DNA of 39,591 nucleotides from an uncultured Clostridium sp. (GCA_947061115.1 CAMSMU010000010.1:1-39591); one strand, 5' to 3'. Shown: positions 16,942-25,685, counted from the stretch's first letter. Notes: a model not told the origin generated them from the sequence alone. Translations and numbers: made by a program.

Positions 16942-17748
16942 TGAAAAAATTAACAGCATGGGAAAAAGTTGAAATAGCACGAGATCCAAAAAGAAAAACA
17001 GCATTAGATTATATAGAAAATATTTTTGAAGAATTTATGGAATTACATGGAGATAGAAATTTTAAAGATGATAAAGCTATAGTGTGTGGGTTAGCAAGAA
17101 TAGAAAATCAAAATTTTACAGTAATAGCAGAACAAAAAGGTAGAAACACAAAAGAAAATATAGATAGAAACTTTGGCATGCCTAATCCAGAAAGCTATAG
17201 AAAAGCAATAAGATTTATGAAGCAAGCTGAAAAATTTAAAAGACCAGTTATTACATTTATAGATACAAAAGGTGCATATCCAGGAATAGGAGCAGAAGAA
17301 AGAGGGCAGGGAGAAGCAATTGCAAAATCAATGTTTGAAATGGCAAGGCTAAAAGTTCCAATAATATCAATAGTAATACGGCGAAGGATCAAGTGGAGGA
17401 GCATTAGCAATAGGGGTTGCAAATAAAGTATTTATGTTAGAAAATGCAATTTATTCAATTCTTTCTCCAGAAGGATATAGCAGTATTTTGTGGAAAGATA
17501 GTTCAAGATATAAAGAAGCAGCAGAAAAAATGAAATTAACAGCAAAAGATCTTTTACAACTAAAAGTAATAGACAAAATGATAAAAGAACCAGAAAATCA
17601 AGATGATGAAAATTTAAAAAAAGTAACAAACAATTTAAGAAAAGAAATAAACAATGAAATAAATAAAATGAAATTATTAAGTGTAGAAGAAATTGTAAAA
17701 AACAGATATGAAAAGTATAGAAATATAGGAGAATTTATAAATTTATAG
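16941..17748 (+). CDS. accA: Acetyl-CoA carboxylase carboxyltransferase alpha subunit, requires a +1 shift at CGG 17379
   Basis: Partner of AccD in carboxyl transfer. The first frame carries [29 protein letters not shown] and [20 protein letters not shown], then would end at TAA 17424-17426. Skipping C17379 changes ATA CGG CGA into ATA GGC GAA and yields [17 protein letters not shown], the oxyanion-hole region of AccA, followed by [15 protein letters not shown], to TAA 17746-17748. The joined protein is 268 residues; the recovered Gly is one of the most conserved in the family, so the +1 reading is required for activity. GGAGGAAACTA precedes the start, and fabI follows 11 bases after the stop. 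Confidence 0.95.
17379..17381 (+). other. CGG +1 recoding site 3 (accA)
   Basis: The zero frame reads ATA CGG CGA AGG and stays open another 15 codons after CGG before TAA. Skipping the C gives ATA GGC GAA GGA, the I-G-E-G of the AccA active-site loop. The distant stop here shows a nearby stop codon is not a required part of the site. Confidence 0.85.
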
Positions 17749-17759
17749 GAGGTATAAAA

Positions 17760-18533
17760 ATGTTATTAAAAGATAAAAAAATATTAATTATGGGAATAAG
17801 AAATAAATGGAGCATAGCTTATGGAATTGCCAAATCAGCTTATGAAAATGGAGCAAAACTAATTTTTACATATATGGGAGAAGATAATAAAGATAAAATA
17901 GAAGAACTAACTAAAGAATTTGAAGGTAGTAAATCATATGTATTAGATGGTGCTTCAGAAGATGAATTAGTAAAAGAAGTATTTACAAAAATAAAAGAAG
18001 AAAACGGAAGAGTAGATGGTATAGTTCATGCTATTGCACATGCAAATACAGAGGATTTACATAACGACTTTATATATACAAGTAAAGAAGGATATGCACA
18101 TGCTGTTGATGTAAGTAGTTATTCTTTTGTATTAGTAGCAAGAATTGCAAAGGAATTAGATATGTTAAACGAAAATGCAAGTTTAACAACATTAACATAT
18201 CATGGATCTACAAAAGTTTTAGAAGGATATAATGTAATGGGAGTAGCAAAAGCTGCACTAGAAGCAAGTGTTAGATATTTAGCAGAAAATTTAGGAAAAA
18301 CAGGAATAAGGGTAAATGCAATTTCAGCAGGACCAATAAAAACATTATCAGCAAAAGGAATAAAAGACTTTTCATCAATATTAACAGTAGTAGAAGAAAA
18401 AGCACCATTGCATAGAAATGTAACAACAACACAAGTTGGAAATGTAGCTACATTTTTATTAAGTAATATGTCAGAAGCCATAACAGGTCAAGTAATATAC
18501 GCTGATAGCGGATATAATATAATGGGAATTTAA
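17760..18533 (+). CDS. fabI: Enoyl-ACP reductase (NADH), FabI type
   Basis: A 257-residue reductase of the final elongation step. It has the split cofactor motif [14 protein letters not shown] at residues 12-25 that marks FabI rather than an ordinary FabG, and the catalytic residues Tyr147, Tyr157 and Lys164 ([11 protein letters not shown]), each one position offset from E. coli Fab[11 protein letters not shown] is a typical C-terminus. AGGAGG precedes the start. Many clostridial operons use the flavoprotein FabK here instead, so the FabI type is notable. The ACP gene follows 14 bases later. Confidence 0.95.
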   Translation: MLLKDKKILIMGIRNKWSIAYGIAKSAYENGAKLIFTYMGEDNKDKIEELTKEFEGSKSYVLDGASEDELVKEVFTKIKEENGRVDGIVHAIAHANTEDLHNDFIYTSKEGYAHAVDVSSYSFVLVARIAKELDMLNENASLTTLTYHGSTKVLEGYNVMGVAKAALEASVRYLAENLGKTGIRVNAISAGPIKTLSAKGIKDFSSILTVVEEKAPLHRNVTTTQVGNVATFLLSNMSEAITGQVIYADSGYNIMGI

Positions 18534-18547
18534 GGAGGAGAAATATT

Positions 18548-18787
18548 ATGGAAGAAAAAGAGATATTTGAAAAAGTAAAAGATATTATATCTAATCAATT
18601 GGGATCAAATAAGGAAGAAATAAAAGAAGAATCAACATTTGTTGACGACTTAGCAGCAGATTCCTTAGATATAGTTGAATTAGTAATGAGTATAGAAGAG
18701 GAATTCGGCATAGAAATTCCAGACTCTGATGCTGAAAAAATAGGTACAGTTGGAGATGTAGTTAAATATATAAAAGAGAATGGATAA
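18548..18787 (+). CDS. acpP: Acyl carrier protein
   Basis: A 79-residue acidic carrier with Ser39 in [14 protein letters not shown], the 4'-phosphopantetheine attachment site. It is the last gene of the operon, preceded by AAGGAGG and followed by a terminator. In the common clostridial arrangement acpP lies near the front of the operon beside fabH; here it closes the operon. It is the acyl carrier for the preceding Fab enzymes. Confidence 0.96.
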   Translation: MEEKEIFEKVKDIISNQLGSNKEEIKEESTFVDDLAADSLDIVELVMSIEEEFGIEIPDSDAEKIGTVGDVVKYIKENG

Positions 18788-18812
18788 AATAGATAGATAT
18801 TTTATATAGTTC

Positions 18813-18842
18813 AAAAAGGTGTCTGATTATGGCACCTTTTTG
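18813..18842 (+). terminator. Intrinsic terminator of the fatty acid operon
   Basis: AAAAAGGTG pairs with CACCTTTTT across a short loop (GTCTGATTATGG region), 26 bases after the acpP stop. The symmetric A and T runs could let it also serve the minus-strand genes. Confidence 0.8.
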
Positions 18843-18911
18843 ATACTAGAAAATTTAAAATATATTCTTATAATTATAATCTTTTATGCTAAATTATAAT
18901 TTTATAATAAA

Positions 18912-19292
18912 CTAATTTTCACTTACAAATTCTAACCTTACAAGTCCATCCAATACAGTAAAATCTTTACTATAATGATAGAATTCCAATTTCTTAGGAT
19001 TTGCAGTAACTTTTATTTTATTTCCAGATTTTAGTTTAAATTTATCAATATCTTTTCCATTAGTATCTTTTGCAACTTCAAAAACTGTTACAGTTGTACA
19101 ATATATATCAGGATCTAAAAATTGATTATCTTCAACTTTAAATACTAAAGCGTCGCCATCAATACTAACCACTGTAGCATAAGAAGAACAATTATAGTCT
19201 AAATATTTTTGATATATAAATGAAAATAATAATATAATAGTAACAATTAATATAATGCTAATCAATACCATAATAAAAATTTTTTTCTTCAT
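18912..19292 (-). CDS. Membrane-anchored hypothetical protein
   Basis: A 126-residue protein with a lysine start and one strong hydrophobic helix (about residues 5-27), then an extracytoplasmic domain of roughly 95 residues. Two Cys lie in that domain (YNCSSYA and DIYCTTV). Pieces such as ATVVSIDGDALVFKVED and LKSGNKIKVTANP suggest a small beta-barrel. I do not recognise the family. It starts 22 bases after the stop of the secreted serine protease and is probably its operon partner, perhaps an accessory or immunity-like factor; this is inference. Confidence 0.75.
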   Translation of the reverse strand: MKKKIFIMVLISIILIVTIILLFSFIYQKYLDYNCSSYATVVSIDGDALVFKVEDNQFLDPDIYCTTVTVFEVAKDTNGKDIDKFKLKSGNKIKVTANPKKLEFYHYSKDFTVLDGLVRLEFVSEN

Positions 19293-19314
19293 TTAATTCC
19301 TTTCTTGCTATTTA

Positions 19315-20244
19315 TTATCTTAAACTTGATAAAAGATTAAATACATCTGATGTGATTCTCATGGTACGTTGAGAAGTATTAAGCATATCTCTTCCTTGAT
19401 TAATACCTAGAACAAATCCAGTTTCGTCATTAATCATAGGACCTCCACTAAGTCCCTCAGTGCAGTAACAGTCAGTAGTAAAATAATAATTAGATGTACT
19501 TTTAACTTTTCCTTTAGAGTAATAAGGATGCATTGCTGATTCCCTTTCTTTTGGATAACCAACTGAAGTTACACCAGGCAATGAATTTAATAATGAGTCA
19601 CCTAGATTTTGAAATCCCATATAACATCCATCACCAATTGGATCATTTAATATGCATATAGCTAAATCGGCTTGCCAATTATGGGTTTGCATCCAATTAT
19701 CATAGTAATATACTTGACTCCATCCAGATTTATCTTTAAAACTGTGATTAGAAAATCCAGACTTAGCTAGCCAACCTTCAAATTTTTGATTATTATTATC
19801 CTCATCATAAACTACATGAGCAGCAGTTAATAAAACATTTTTGCCCACTAAAACACCACTGCCAGTTCCTTTACTATGTTGTATTTTGCATATCGCTGTA
19901 TAAGGAAAAACATTAACATTTGGAACTCTTTGCAAATTATCTACTAAAGATAAAGATTGAGTATGATTAAATATATTAGACATTGTGCCTTGTGAACTAT
20001 AACCTTCACAATATAATGAATCGTTAGAACTTTTATAATTTGATTTAGAATTTAATATTTCTTTTATTTCATCCATATTAACTTCTGTAGTGGTATCAGT
20101 AACAGCATCATATTTCATTAATTTTCCTAAATTTTCATTGTCAATTAAATTTTCTTCTTTTTTTTCACTTGCTTTTACATTATACATATTAATAAATATT
20201 GTAGAAAAGCTTAATAATATAATTGACAAAAGAATTTTTTTCAA
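19315..20244 (-). CDS. Secreted trypsin-like serine protease (V8/glutamyl endopeptidase type)
   Basis: A 309-residue exported protease. A signal peptide covers residues 1-25 (KKILLSIILLSFSTIFINMY...KA), a pro-region runs to about 110, and the peptidase domain follows. The triad is His143 (LLTAAHVV), Asp193 (QADLAICIL) and Ser266 (EGLSGGPM). The downstream INDETGFVLGINQG is typical of the S1B/V8 group. Cys119 and a Cys pair near 259-261 may form disulphides. The specificity is not predictable from sequence. The start follows AAGGAGATAT on the minus strand. Confidence 0.88.
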   Translation of the reverse strand: MKKILLSIILLSFSTIFINMYNVKASEKKEENLIDNENLGKLMKYDAVTDTTTEVNMDEIKEILNSKSNYKSSNDSLYCEGYSSQGTMSNIFNHTQSLSLVDNLQRVPNVNVFPYTAICKIQHSKGTGSGVLVGKNVLLTAAHVVYDEDNNNQKFEGWLAKSGFSNHSFKDKSGWSQVYYYDNWMQTHNWQADLAICILNDPIGDGCYMGFQNLGDSLLNSLPGVTSVGYPKERESAMHPYYSKGKVKSTSNYYFTTDCYCTEGLSGGPMINDETGFVLGINQGRDMLNTSQRTMRITSDVFNLLSSLR

Positions 20245-20493
20245 TAACTTTTTTATAATATATCTCCTTTTATATTTTATTAAGAAATAAATATATTAAA
20301 TAATGAAAAATAATTAATATAAATTTCTTTTTATAAGTTATAAGAATTTATAAATTTATCCCAGGATTCTTATTACTTATCTAAAATGTATCACACTTAA
20401 ACAATATATGCAATATCTATTAGGAAGTAATAGGAATAAGTAAGAAGAAATTATAGTAATCAAATGACATTAAATTTTATATTACAAATAGAC

Positions 20494-20915
20494 ATGTATA
20501 AAAAAATTGTAATTATAATATTAAGTATAGTAATAGTAATGCTACTTATAATTTTTGGCTTTATATTAATAAATAATAAAAACAAGAATTTAGATAATAT
20601 TACAGGTATTATTTCTAATGAAGAAAAACAACAAGCTATTAGTGAAATAGAAAATAAAAAACACAACAGATAATACTGATTTAATTATAAATGGAGAAAA
20701 AATCAGTGAAAAAGAACTTGCTATTATTGCAATATGATGAATTTATAACATTTTATACTGATAGAACTAAAAAAATTAAAATAGTATCAGAATGAGAAAT
20801 TTATGTAATGAACAAAATTAATATAGGGGTTAACTATATGGAAAAAGATGAAAATTACAATGAAGAATATAATAAATATACTAAAATCAAAAATACAGAA
20901 GAAAAAGCTAAATAG
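20494..20915 (+). pseudogene. Decayed membrane-anchored gene, SurA/PrsA-like N-terminal remnant
   Basis: From ATG 20494 a hydrophobic anchor (KKIVIIILSIVIVMLLIIFG) leads to a short linker. The frame then breaks at the A-rich run near 20656-20661 (+1) and again near 20729 (+1), and TGA at 20793-20795 interrupts what continues in the same frame to TAG 20915. The reconstructed text contains LIINGEKISEKELAIIQYDE, the kind of segment that opens SurA/PrsA-type foldase domains, but the protein is far too short to be functional. None of these lesions is at CGG, unlike the five recoding sites. Assigning the remnant to the SurA family is tentative. Confidence 0.6.
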
Positions 20916-20920
20916 ATAAA

Positions 20921-20948
20921 ATAGGAGAAATATAATCTCCTATTTTTG
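20921..20948 (+). terminator. Intrinsic terminator after the decayed gene
   Basis: ATAGGAG at 20921-20927 pairs with CTCCTAT at 20937-20943 and is followed by a T-run. Confidence 0.75.
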
Positions 20949-20994
20949 CTTAGAATAAAAAAATTAGAGTTTGTTTAAAATATTATGAAAACTC

Positions 20995-21023
20995 TTGAAT
21001 TATAGTTAAAATCATGTTATTAT
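20995..21023 (+). promoter_or_regulatory. Sigma-A-type promoter of the 21111 surface protein
   Basis: TTGAAT at 20995-21000 and TATTAT at 21018-21023 are separated by 17 bases. The start site would be near 21030, leaving an 80-base leader that contains the palindrome at 21061. Confidence 0.55.
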
Positions 21024-21060
21024 TATATTTGAGGCATTTGGGCCTTTTTAACATGTAACT

Positions 21061-21078
21061 GTAACCCTATAGGGTTAC
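21061..21078. promoter_or_regulatory. Perfect 18-bp palindrome GTAACCCTATAGGGTTAC
   Basis: A fully symmetric 18-base sequence lies in the leader of the 21111 gene, 32 bases before the ATG. A dimeric repressor site or an mRNA hairpin is possible; no T-run follows, so it is not a terminator. Confidence 0.5.
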
Positions 21079-21110
21079 GAAAAAATTTAACACCTAGAAG
21101 GAGAGAAAAA

Positions 21111-23069
21111 ATGTCCAAAAAAAGATTAAGTATTGTTAGTGTTGCTGTTGTTGTAATGATTGTATTTGCACTGATTTTACTTGTGCAGCCAAAACATCAG
21201 AAGGAAGTTCAAAAAGAAGATTTGACAATTGAGCGGAATTTAGAAACAACTGAATCAAATCTTGATGATACGGATTCTGAAGAGCCGACAAAGCCAAAAG
21301 ACAATCCAAAGAAACCAGAAATATCAAAAGATGGCTATACCAGAGGTGCTCCTGAACATAAGCAGACCAAAAAGAATCTTTTAGATATTTCTAATAATGA
21401 TTTAAAGGAATCATCTAAAGTACCAAATGAAGATCAGGACTTATTAGAATTAAATGTAACCAGCAAATCTGAACAAACAAATGATGTTTCTAATAATAAT
21501 CCTTCAGATTCTAATGAATCATCAGGAAAACCAAGCACAAACAAACCAAATGACTCTCAAAAACCAGGCTCATCTGATAATAATAAACCACAGGATCCTG
21601 ACAATAAAGATGAATCTCAAAAGCCAAATGAAAACTTAACCATCATTGACACATCAAATTGGAAGTTTGAAAAGGTAGAAGCAGTATATGATGGTAAAGA
21701 GCATATTGCATTAGTTACAGGGCTTCCTGACTACGTAACACCAGTATATGTAGATAATAAGCGTACAAATGCTGGAAGTAATACAGCGTATGTAAGTTTC
21801 GAAGTACCTAAAGGATATGCTGTACCCAGTCCAATGGAAACACAAATAGTTATTTCAAAGGCAGTAATTGAAACTATTAAATTAGACAATATGTGGATGT
21901 TAACAGATCTTGTAAATGGTACAATTACTATAACGCCGCCAATTAGTGTACCTAAAGGTGTAATATGTACATATACTGTTAATGGTGAGGATGCAGGTAG
22001 TTCATATGTAATAAAAGATACTGGTATTTATTCTGTGGTAGCCAACTTTGATTTGACAAATGATATGAAAGAAAATTATACATTAACAAATACAGTTGCA
22101 AAGGCTGTATATCAGGTTACTCCGGAAATGTGGAGTAGTCCAATGTTTAATTTGTACTTGAATGAGCAGAGTAGTAAAGATGGCGAAAAAAAGGTAGAAA
22201 TTTGGTTTGATGCTGCTTCATTTCATTCAAGTGCAGTTCAATGGTATATTAGATATGACTATAATGCTTTAGAATTATTGTCGAGTGAAAAAGGTTCATC
22301 AATAACAATGGGAAGACAATCAGCATATAAAGCAGATAGTAATGGATTTGGCTATGCTATGGGAAATTGCTATTCAGGAGCTACACTTCAAACATTAGTA
22401 TTTAAGGTTCTGGATGAAAATGCAACAGATCTTGCAATAAATCTGACCAGTATTGATGCAACAAGTTCAGATGACCTTTTAAAATACTATACAAATGGTA
22501 CAGGGATTGTTTTAAATCAAAAATCAAACCTAATCAATGTTACTCTTCCAAGTGCTACTACAAAAATACTTTCAAAACAGGTAGAATTAACAAAATCAGT
22601 AGATACGGAAATACAGGTATCTGAACTGCCAAGTGTGAGCGGAAATGAAATAGAAAAATCTGTTGGAGAGGAAGATTCAGAAGAATCTAAGGAAGTAGAT
22701 TCAGAAGGCAAAAAAGGAGAAACAGATGAATCTGAAGAAGTAGACTCAGAAGGTCAAAAAGATGAAACAAGCAAATTTGAAGAAAGCGATTCAGAGGACC
22801 AAAAAGGCAAAACAGATAAATCTGAAGAAGTAGACTCAGAGGACAATAAAGGTAAAACAGACAAATTTGAAGGAGGTAATTCAGAGGCGAATAAAGACGA
22901 GACAGATAAATCTGAAAAAGGAGATACAGGCGAAACAGATAAAATCGAAAAGAAAGAAATATCAAGCGATACTAAAAATAAAGCAGATGAATCTAATAAG
23001 GAGAAACAGAATTTATTAAAATCTGCTAATAAAGGTAATACTGAAATCCAAACGGATAAAAAGATTTAA
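21111..23069 (+). CDS. Large exported surface protein with YDG/cohesin-like modules and acidic repeats
   Basis: A 652-residue protein. An N-terminal membrane anchor (residues 7-26) is followed by a disordered Ser/Asn/Pro/Asp linker to about 180. Next is an Ig-like module with the VYDGKEH...TGLP pattern of YDG/MBG repeats, a second beta module to about 335, and a domain from about 345 to 485 (VEIWFDAASF...QWYIRYDYNALELL...TLVFKVLDEN) that resembles cohesin folds. Five 15-residue acidic repeats of the form DSEDQKGKTDKSEEV follow, encoded by 45-base repeats at 22698-22922. Codon use is more mixed than in neighbours and one in-frame CGG occurs (GAG CGG AAT, residue 42), where a +1 shift would stop at once. 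A surface or cell-envelope role is likely; acquisition by transfer is plausible. Confidence 0.75.
   Translation: MSKKRLSIVSVAVVVMIVFALILLVQPKHQKEVQKEDLTIERNLETTESNLDDTDSEEPTKPKDNPKKPEISKDGYTRGAPEHKQTKKNLLDISNNDLKESSKVPNEDQDLLELNVTSKSEQTNDVSNNNPSDSNESSGKPSTNKPNDSQKPGSSDNNKPQDPDNKDESQKPNENLTIIDTSNWKFEKVEAVYDGKEHIALVTGLPDYVTPVYVDNKRTNAGSNTAYVSFEVPKGYAVPSPMETQIVISKAVIETIKLDNMWMLTDLVNGTITITPPISVPKGVICTYTVNGEDAGSSYVIKDTGIYSVVANFDLTNDMKENYTLTNTVAKAVYQVTPEMWSSPMFNLYLNEQSSKDGEKKVEIWFDAASFHSSAVQWYIRYDYNALELLSSEKGSSITMGRQSAYKADSNGFGYAMGNCYSGATLQTLVFKVLDENATDLAINLTSIDATSSDDLLKYYTNGTGIVLNQKSNLINVTLPSATTKILSKQVELTKSVDTEIQVSELPSVSGNEIEKSVGEEDSEESKEVDSEGKKGETDESEEVDSEGQKDETSKFEESDSEDQKGKTDKSEEVDSEDNKGKTDKFEGGNSEANKDETDKSEKGDTGETDKIEKKEISSDTKNKADESNKEKQNLLKSANKGNTEIQTDKKI
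22698..22922 (+). repeat. Five tandem 45-bp coding repeats
   Basis: Five in-frame units of 45 bases encode DSEGKKGETDESEEV and its variants, with diverging third positions and a partial sixth unit after them. They form the highly acidic tail of the surface protein and are prone to copy-number change. Confidence 0.85.
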
Positions 23070-23142
23070 GCAAGTAACATAAAAATAATATGTGATAGTT
23101 TAAAAGGAGAGTTTTAAGATCTGATCTAGGAAACAAAATTTT

Positions 23143-23192
23143 CCCTTCTATGAAATTTAAGTTTTATACTTGATTTCATAAGAAGGGGTTTA
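23143..23192 (+). terminator. Intrinsic terminator of the 21111 gene
   Basis: CCCTTCTATGAAAT at 23143-23156 pairs with ATTTCATAAGAAGGG at 23173-23187 (one bulge), followed by GTTTATT. A second hairpin (TACTCATAA...TTATGAGTA, around 23215-23260) abuts the end of the convergent carboxypeptidase gene and may serve the minus strand. Confidence 0.75.
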
Positions 23193-23261
23193 TTAATTAA
23201 GTAATATACTATGTACTCATAAGAAGATAACTAATATTTGAAGTGTACTTTTATGAGTAAA

Positions 23262-24611
23262 TTATCTAATTAATGTAAACCATGTTTTATATATTTTGCT
23301 AGTCATAGATAGAAAGCTGTATTTAGCAATATCCTTATCAGCAACCAAATCTGCTTTTACAATTTCATTATTATTACTAGAAAAACTTACTTCACCAATT
23401 TTTTGTCCTTTAGTTATAGGTGCAGAAATATTATTATATATTTCTATATTTTGAGATATATCGTTATTTTTGCCTTTTTTCATAACAATACCAATATCAT
23501 TTTGAAGTACAGCTGATACAGTAGGATCTAAACCTTTATTAACATTTGCACTTTCTAATACATCTCCAGCTTTACCTAAATCTACATATTGATAATTGCT
23601 AAAACCATAATCAAGAAGTTTTTTTGCTTCATTAAATCTATCATTACTGGTAGGACTTTTCATAACAACAGCAATTAATGAAATACCATTTCTTGTTGCA
23701 CTAGCAGATAAATTAAATAAAGCAATACTTGTAGATCCAGTTTTTAAACCAGTACACCCATTATAATTTCTAACTAATTTATTAGTATTTACAAGCTCAG
23801 ATTTTCCATCTCTTAAACTATCTATATATATAGTTGTATAATTAGTAATTGATTTATGTTTTGTCAGTAATTCTCTAGACATAATTGCAATATCATAGCT
23901 AGATGTTAAATGACCATCTTCGTCAATACCATGACAATTCATAAAAGTAGTATCGTTCATACCTAATTCTTTAGCTCTTTCATTCATTTTAGCTACAAAT
24001 GCTTCCTCAGAACCTTCTAAAAACTCAGCCATAGCAACTGTACAATCATTAGCAGATACAACACAAATTGCTTTAAGCATTTCGTCAACTGTTAATTCTT
24101 CACGAGTATCTAACCATATTTGCGAACCACCCATATTACTTGCATTTTCACTACATGATACTTTATCTGTAAGCAAAATTCTTCCAGAATCTAAAGCTTC
24201 CATAATTAAAAGTATAGTCATTACTTTAGTTACAGAAGCAGGCCTCAATTTTTCATGCATATTGTACTCATATAAAACATTTCCGCTATTTTGTTCTATT
24301 AATATAGCACTACCACATGTTAATTTTAATGGATTATCTGAAATTGCACTATTTGTATTTAAAATATTGGATGAATTAGTAGTATTTGCACTATTTACAT
24401 TAGAAATAACATTTTTACTTGTGTTAATTATTTCATTTGTAGTAGCAATATTAGATACATTATTTACAGAATTAGAAGAAGTAATTGTATTTATTTTATT
24501 ATTCTGACTTGACCATACTGGAATTTCATATGTGACAGCCATAGCTCTTGAAGACATAAACATCATAATTGCTGTACAAATGATAAAATATTTTAAAAAC
24601 TTTTTTTTCAT
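23262..24611 (-). CDS. D-alanyl-D-alanine carboxypeptidase (DacA/DacF-type, PBP5 family)
   Basis: A 449-residue exported low-molecular-weight penicillin-binding protein that removes the terminal D-Ala of peptidoglycan stem peptides. A signal peptide occupies residues 1-25, and an unusual Asn/Ser/Thr-rich linker covers about 40-90. The catalytic domain has SxxK at Ser126-Lys129 (ASVTK), SxN at Ser186-Asn188 (VSAND) and KTG at 290-292 (GLKTGSTS). A C-terminal beta domain follows from about 360. GGAGG precedes the start. It lies 41 bases downstream of the vanW-like gene on the same strand, forming a small cell-wall operon. Confidence 0.93.
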   Translation of the reverse strand: MKKKFLKYFIICTAIMMFMSSRAMAVTYEIPVWSSQNNKINTITSSNSVNNVSNIATTNEIINTSKNVISNVNSANTTNSSNILNTNSAISDNPLKLTCGSAILIEQNSGNVLYEYNMHEKLRPASVTKVMTILLIMEALDSGRILLTDKVSCSENASNMGGSQIWLDTREELTVDEMLKAICVVSANDCTVAMAEFLEGSEEAFVAKMNERAKELGMNDTTFMNCHGIDEDGHLTSSYDIAIMSRELLTKHKSITNYTTIYIDSLRDGKSELVNTNKLVRNYNGCTGLKTGSTSIALFNLSASATRNGISLIAVVMKSPTSNDRFNEAKKLLDYGFSNYQYVDLGKAGDVLESANVNKGLDPTVSAVLQNDIGIVMKKGKNNDISQNIEIYNNISAPITKGQKIGEVSFSSNNNEIVKADLVADKDIAKYSFLSMTSKIYKTWFTLIR

Positions 24612-24652
24612 AATCTATTCCTCCAATAAATAGTATGAAAATATAAATAATT

Positions 24653-25339
24653 TTATGAATTTATTTTCACTATCCTACAATTAACATTAGCATCATCTGA
24701 ATTAGTATAAATTTTTATTGTAGAACCAGTATTATTCTTAAATTTGAAATCTAAGTTGCCACTATATGAAACAGAAGCATCTTTTCCTTCTTCAATATAT
24801 GCAACTTTCTTTTTATGGGGATTTCTTTCAATAATTTCGAAGCCAGGAACAGATAGACAAGCATTATAAATAGTAGTACTTACTTGACAATTACCGCCTC
24901 CAAAACCTTTTTCAACTTTAGTTCCAACAATAACATCCGCTTCCATATAACCTTTTTCACTAGATGGCATACCAACAATACTATTAAAAGAAAAAACGTC
25001 TCCAGGTTTAACAGTAGTATCATTTATAGACAGGCAAGTTATATTTATATTATTAAGTCTTGCAGTATCTCCAGCTAAATCAGTAGAAAAATTAGCAATC
25101 TCTGTTTCGTATGCAGTAGCAATATTAGCATTATTAACAATATTACTAACAGTACCAGTAATGCTATTATTAGGAATAGCAAAATTATTAATGTCATTTA
25201 ATATATTTTGTTCATATGATAGAGTATTTTTAGGCTCATTATCAATTGTTTTAGAATTATTATTTGTAATAAAAAATATACCAATTATTAATAATATACA
25301 TATAATTATAGATATAGTTATAATTAGGCTTTTATTCAT
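24653..25339 (-). CDS. VanW family protein
   Basis: A 228-residue membrane-anchored protein (hydrophobic helix at about residues 4-24). The VanW domain shows FSFNSIVGMPSSEKGY, then GGGNCQVSTTIYNACL, ERNPHKKKVAYIEEGKDASV and LDFKFKNNT. The family occurs in some vancomycin-resistance clusters and more widely in Gram-positive cell-envelope loci; its biochemical function is unresolved. ATG 25339 is preferred because GAAAGG lies upstream at proper spacing; the open frame to 25357 lacks one. It is probably the first gene of an operon with the carboxypeptidase. Confidence 0.9.
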   Translation of the reverse strand: MNKSLIITISIIICILLIIGIFFITNNNSKTIDNEPKNTLSYEQNILNDINNFAIPNNSITGTVSNIVNNANIATAYETEIANFSTDLAGDTARLNNINITCLSINDTTVKPGDVFSFNSIVGMPSSEKGYMEADVIVGTKVEKGFGGGNCQVSTTIYNACLSVPGFEIIERNPHKKKVAYIEEGKDASVSYSGNLDFKFKNNTGSTIKIYTNSDDANVNCRIVKINS

Positions 25340-25387
25340 AATATTTAATCCTTTCAAAATAGATATTTCTTATGTATTATGCCACTA

Positions 25388-25416
25388 TTGACAAATTTTA
25401 TTTATTTATTTATAAT
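25388..25416 (+). promoter_or_regulatory. Consensus sigma-A promoter
   Basis: TTGACA at 25388-25393 and TATAAT at 25411-25416 with a 17-base spacer form a perfect consensus. It drives the 53-residue miniprotein at 25449 and possibly the genes beyond. Confidence 0.85.
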
Positions 25417-25448
25417 AAACTATAGATAATGAGAAAAGAGGAAAAAAG

Positions 25449-25610
25449 ATGGCAAGTAAAATATGGAAAAAAATACTTTTTTTTGTACTAATAATTATTT
25501 GTTTATTCAATATAACAAGCAAACTTGTAAAAAGAAATTCTTTTAAATCAGAACTTCAATCATCAGCACAATATATGCAAGATATGAAGGAAAATGAAAT
25601 AAATCAGTAA
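25449..25610 (+). CDS. 53-residue single-helix membrane miniprotein
   Basis: ATG 25449 follows AAAGAGGAAAA and opens 53 codons to TAA 25608-25610. The peptide starts MASKIWKKILFFVLIIICLF, a membrane helix with a positive N-terminus, and ends in a charged, soluble tail of about 30 residues (KRNSFKSELQSSAQYMQDMK). It has a perfect consensus promoter and its own terminator directly after the stop, so it is a real, strongly transcribed small gene. Its function is unknown; small envelope regulators are a possibility. Confidence 0.75.
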   Translation: MASKIWKKILFFVLIIICLFNITSKLVKRNSFKSELQSSAQYMQDMKENEINQ

Positions 25611-25641
25611 ATATATGCTTTTTAACAAAAAGCATATATTT
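25609..25641 (+). terminator. Terminator overlapping the miniprotein stop codon
   Basis: A perfect 15-bp stem (25609-25623 with 25627-25641, loop AAC) starts on the stop codon of the 25449 gene. The T-run is on the stem's 3' side. Confidence 0.75.
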
Positions 25642-25685
25642 GTATTATAGGAAACTTTATATAATGCATTAATAGGGAGAAACTA

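Noticed and set aside
14735..17748. accC, accD and accA as pseudogenes from random frameshifts
   Set aside because: Three independent breaks of identical form in essential genes, each with intact sequence on both sides, are not expected from decay. A systematic sequencing error at A-GG remains possible and is listed as the main refuting outcome instead.
21950..22922. CRISPR array in the 45-bp repeats
   Set aside because: The repeats are contiguous, in frame and diverge as protein-coding units; there are no spacers.
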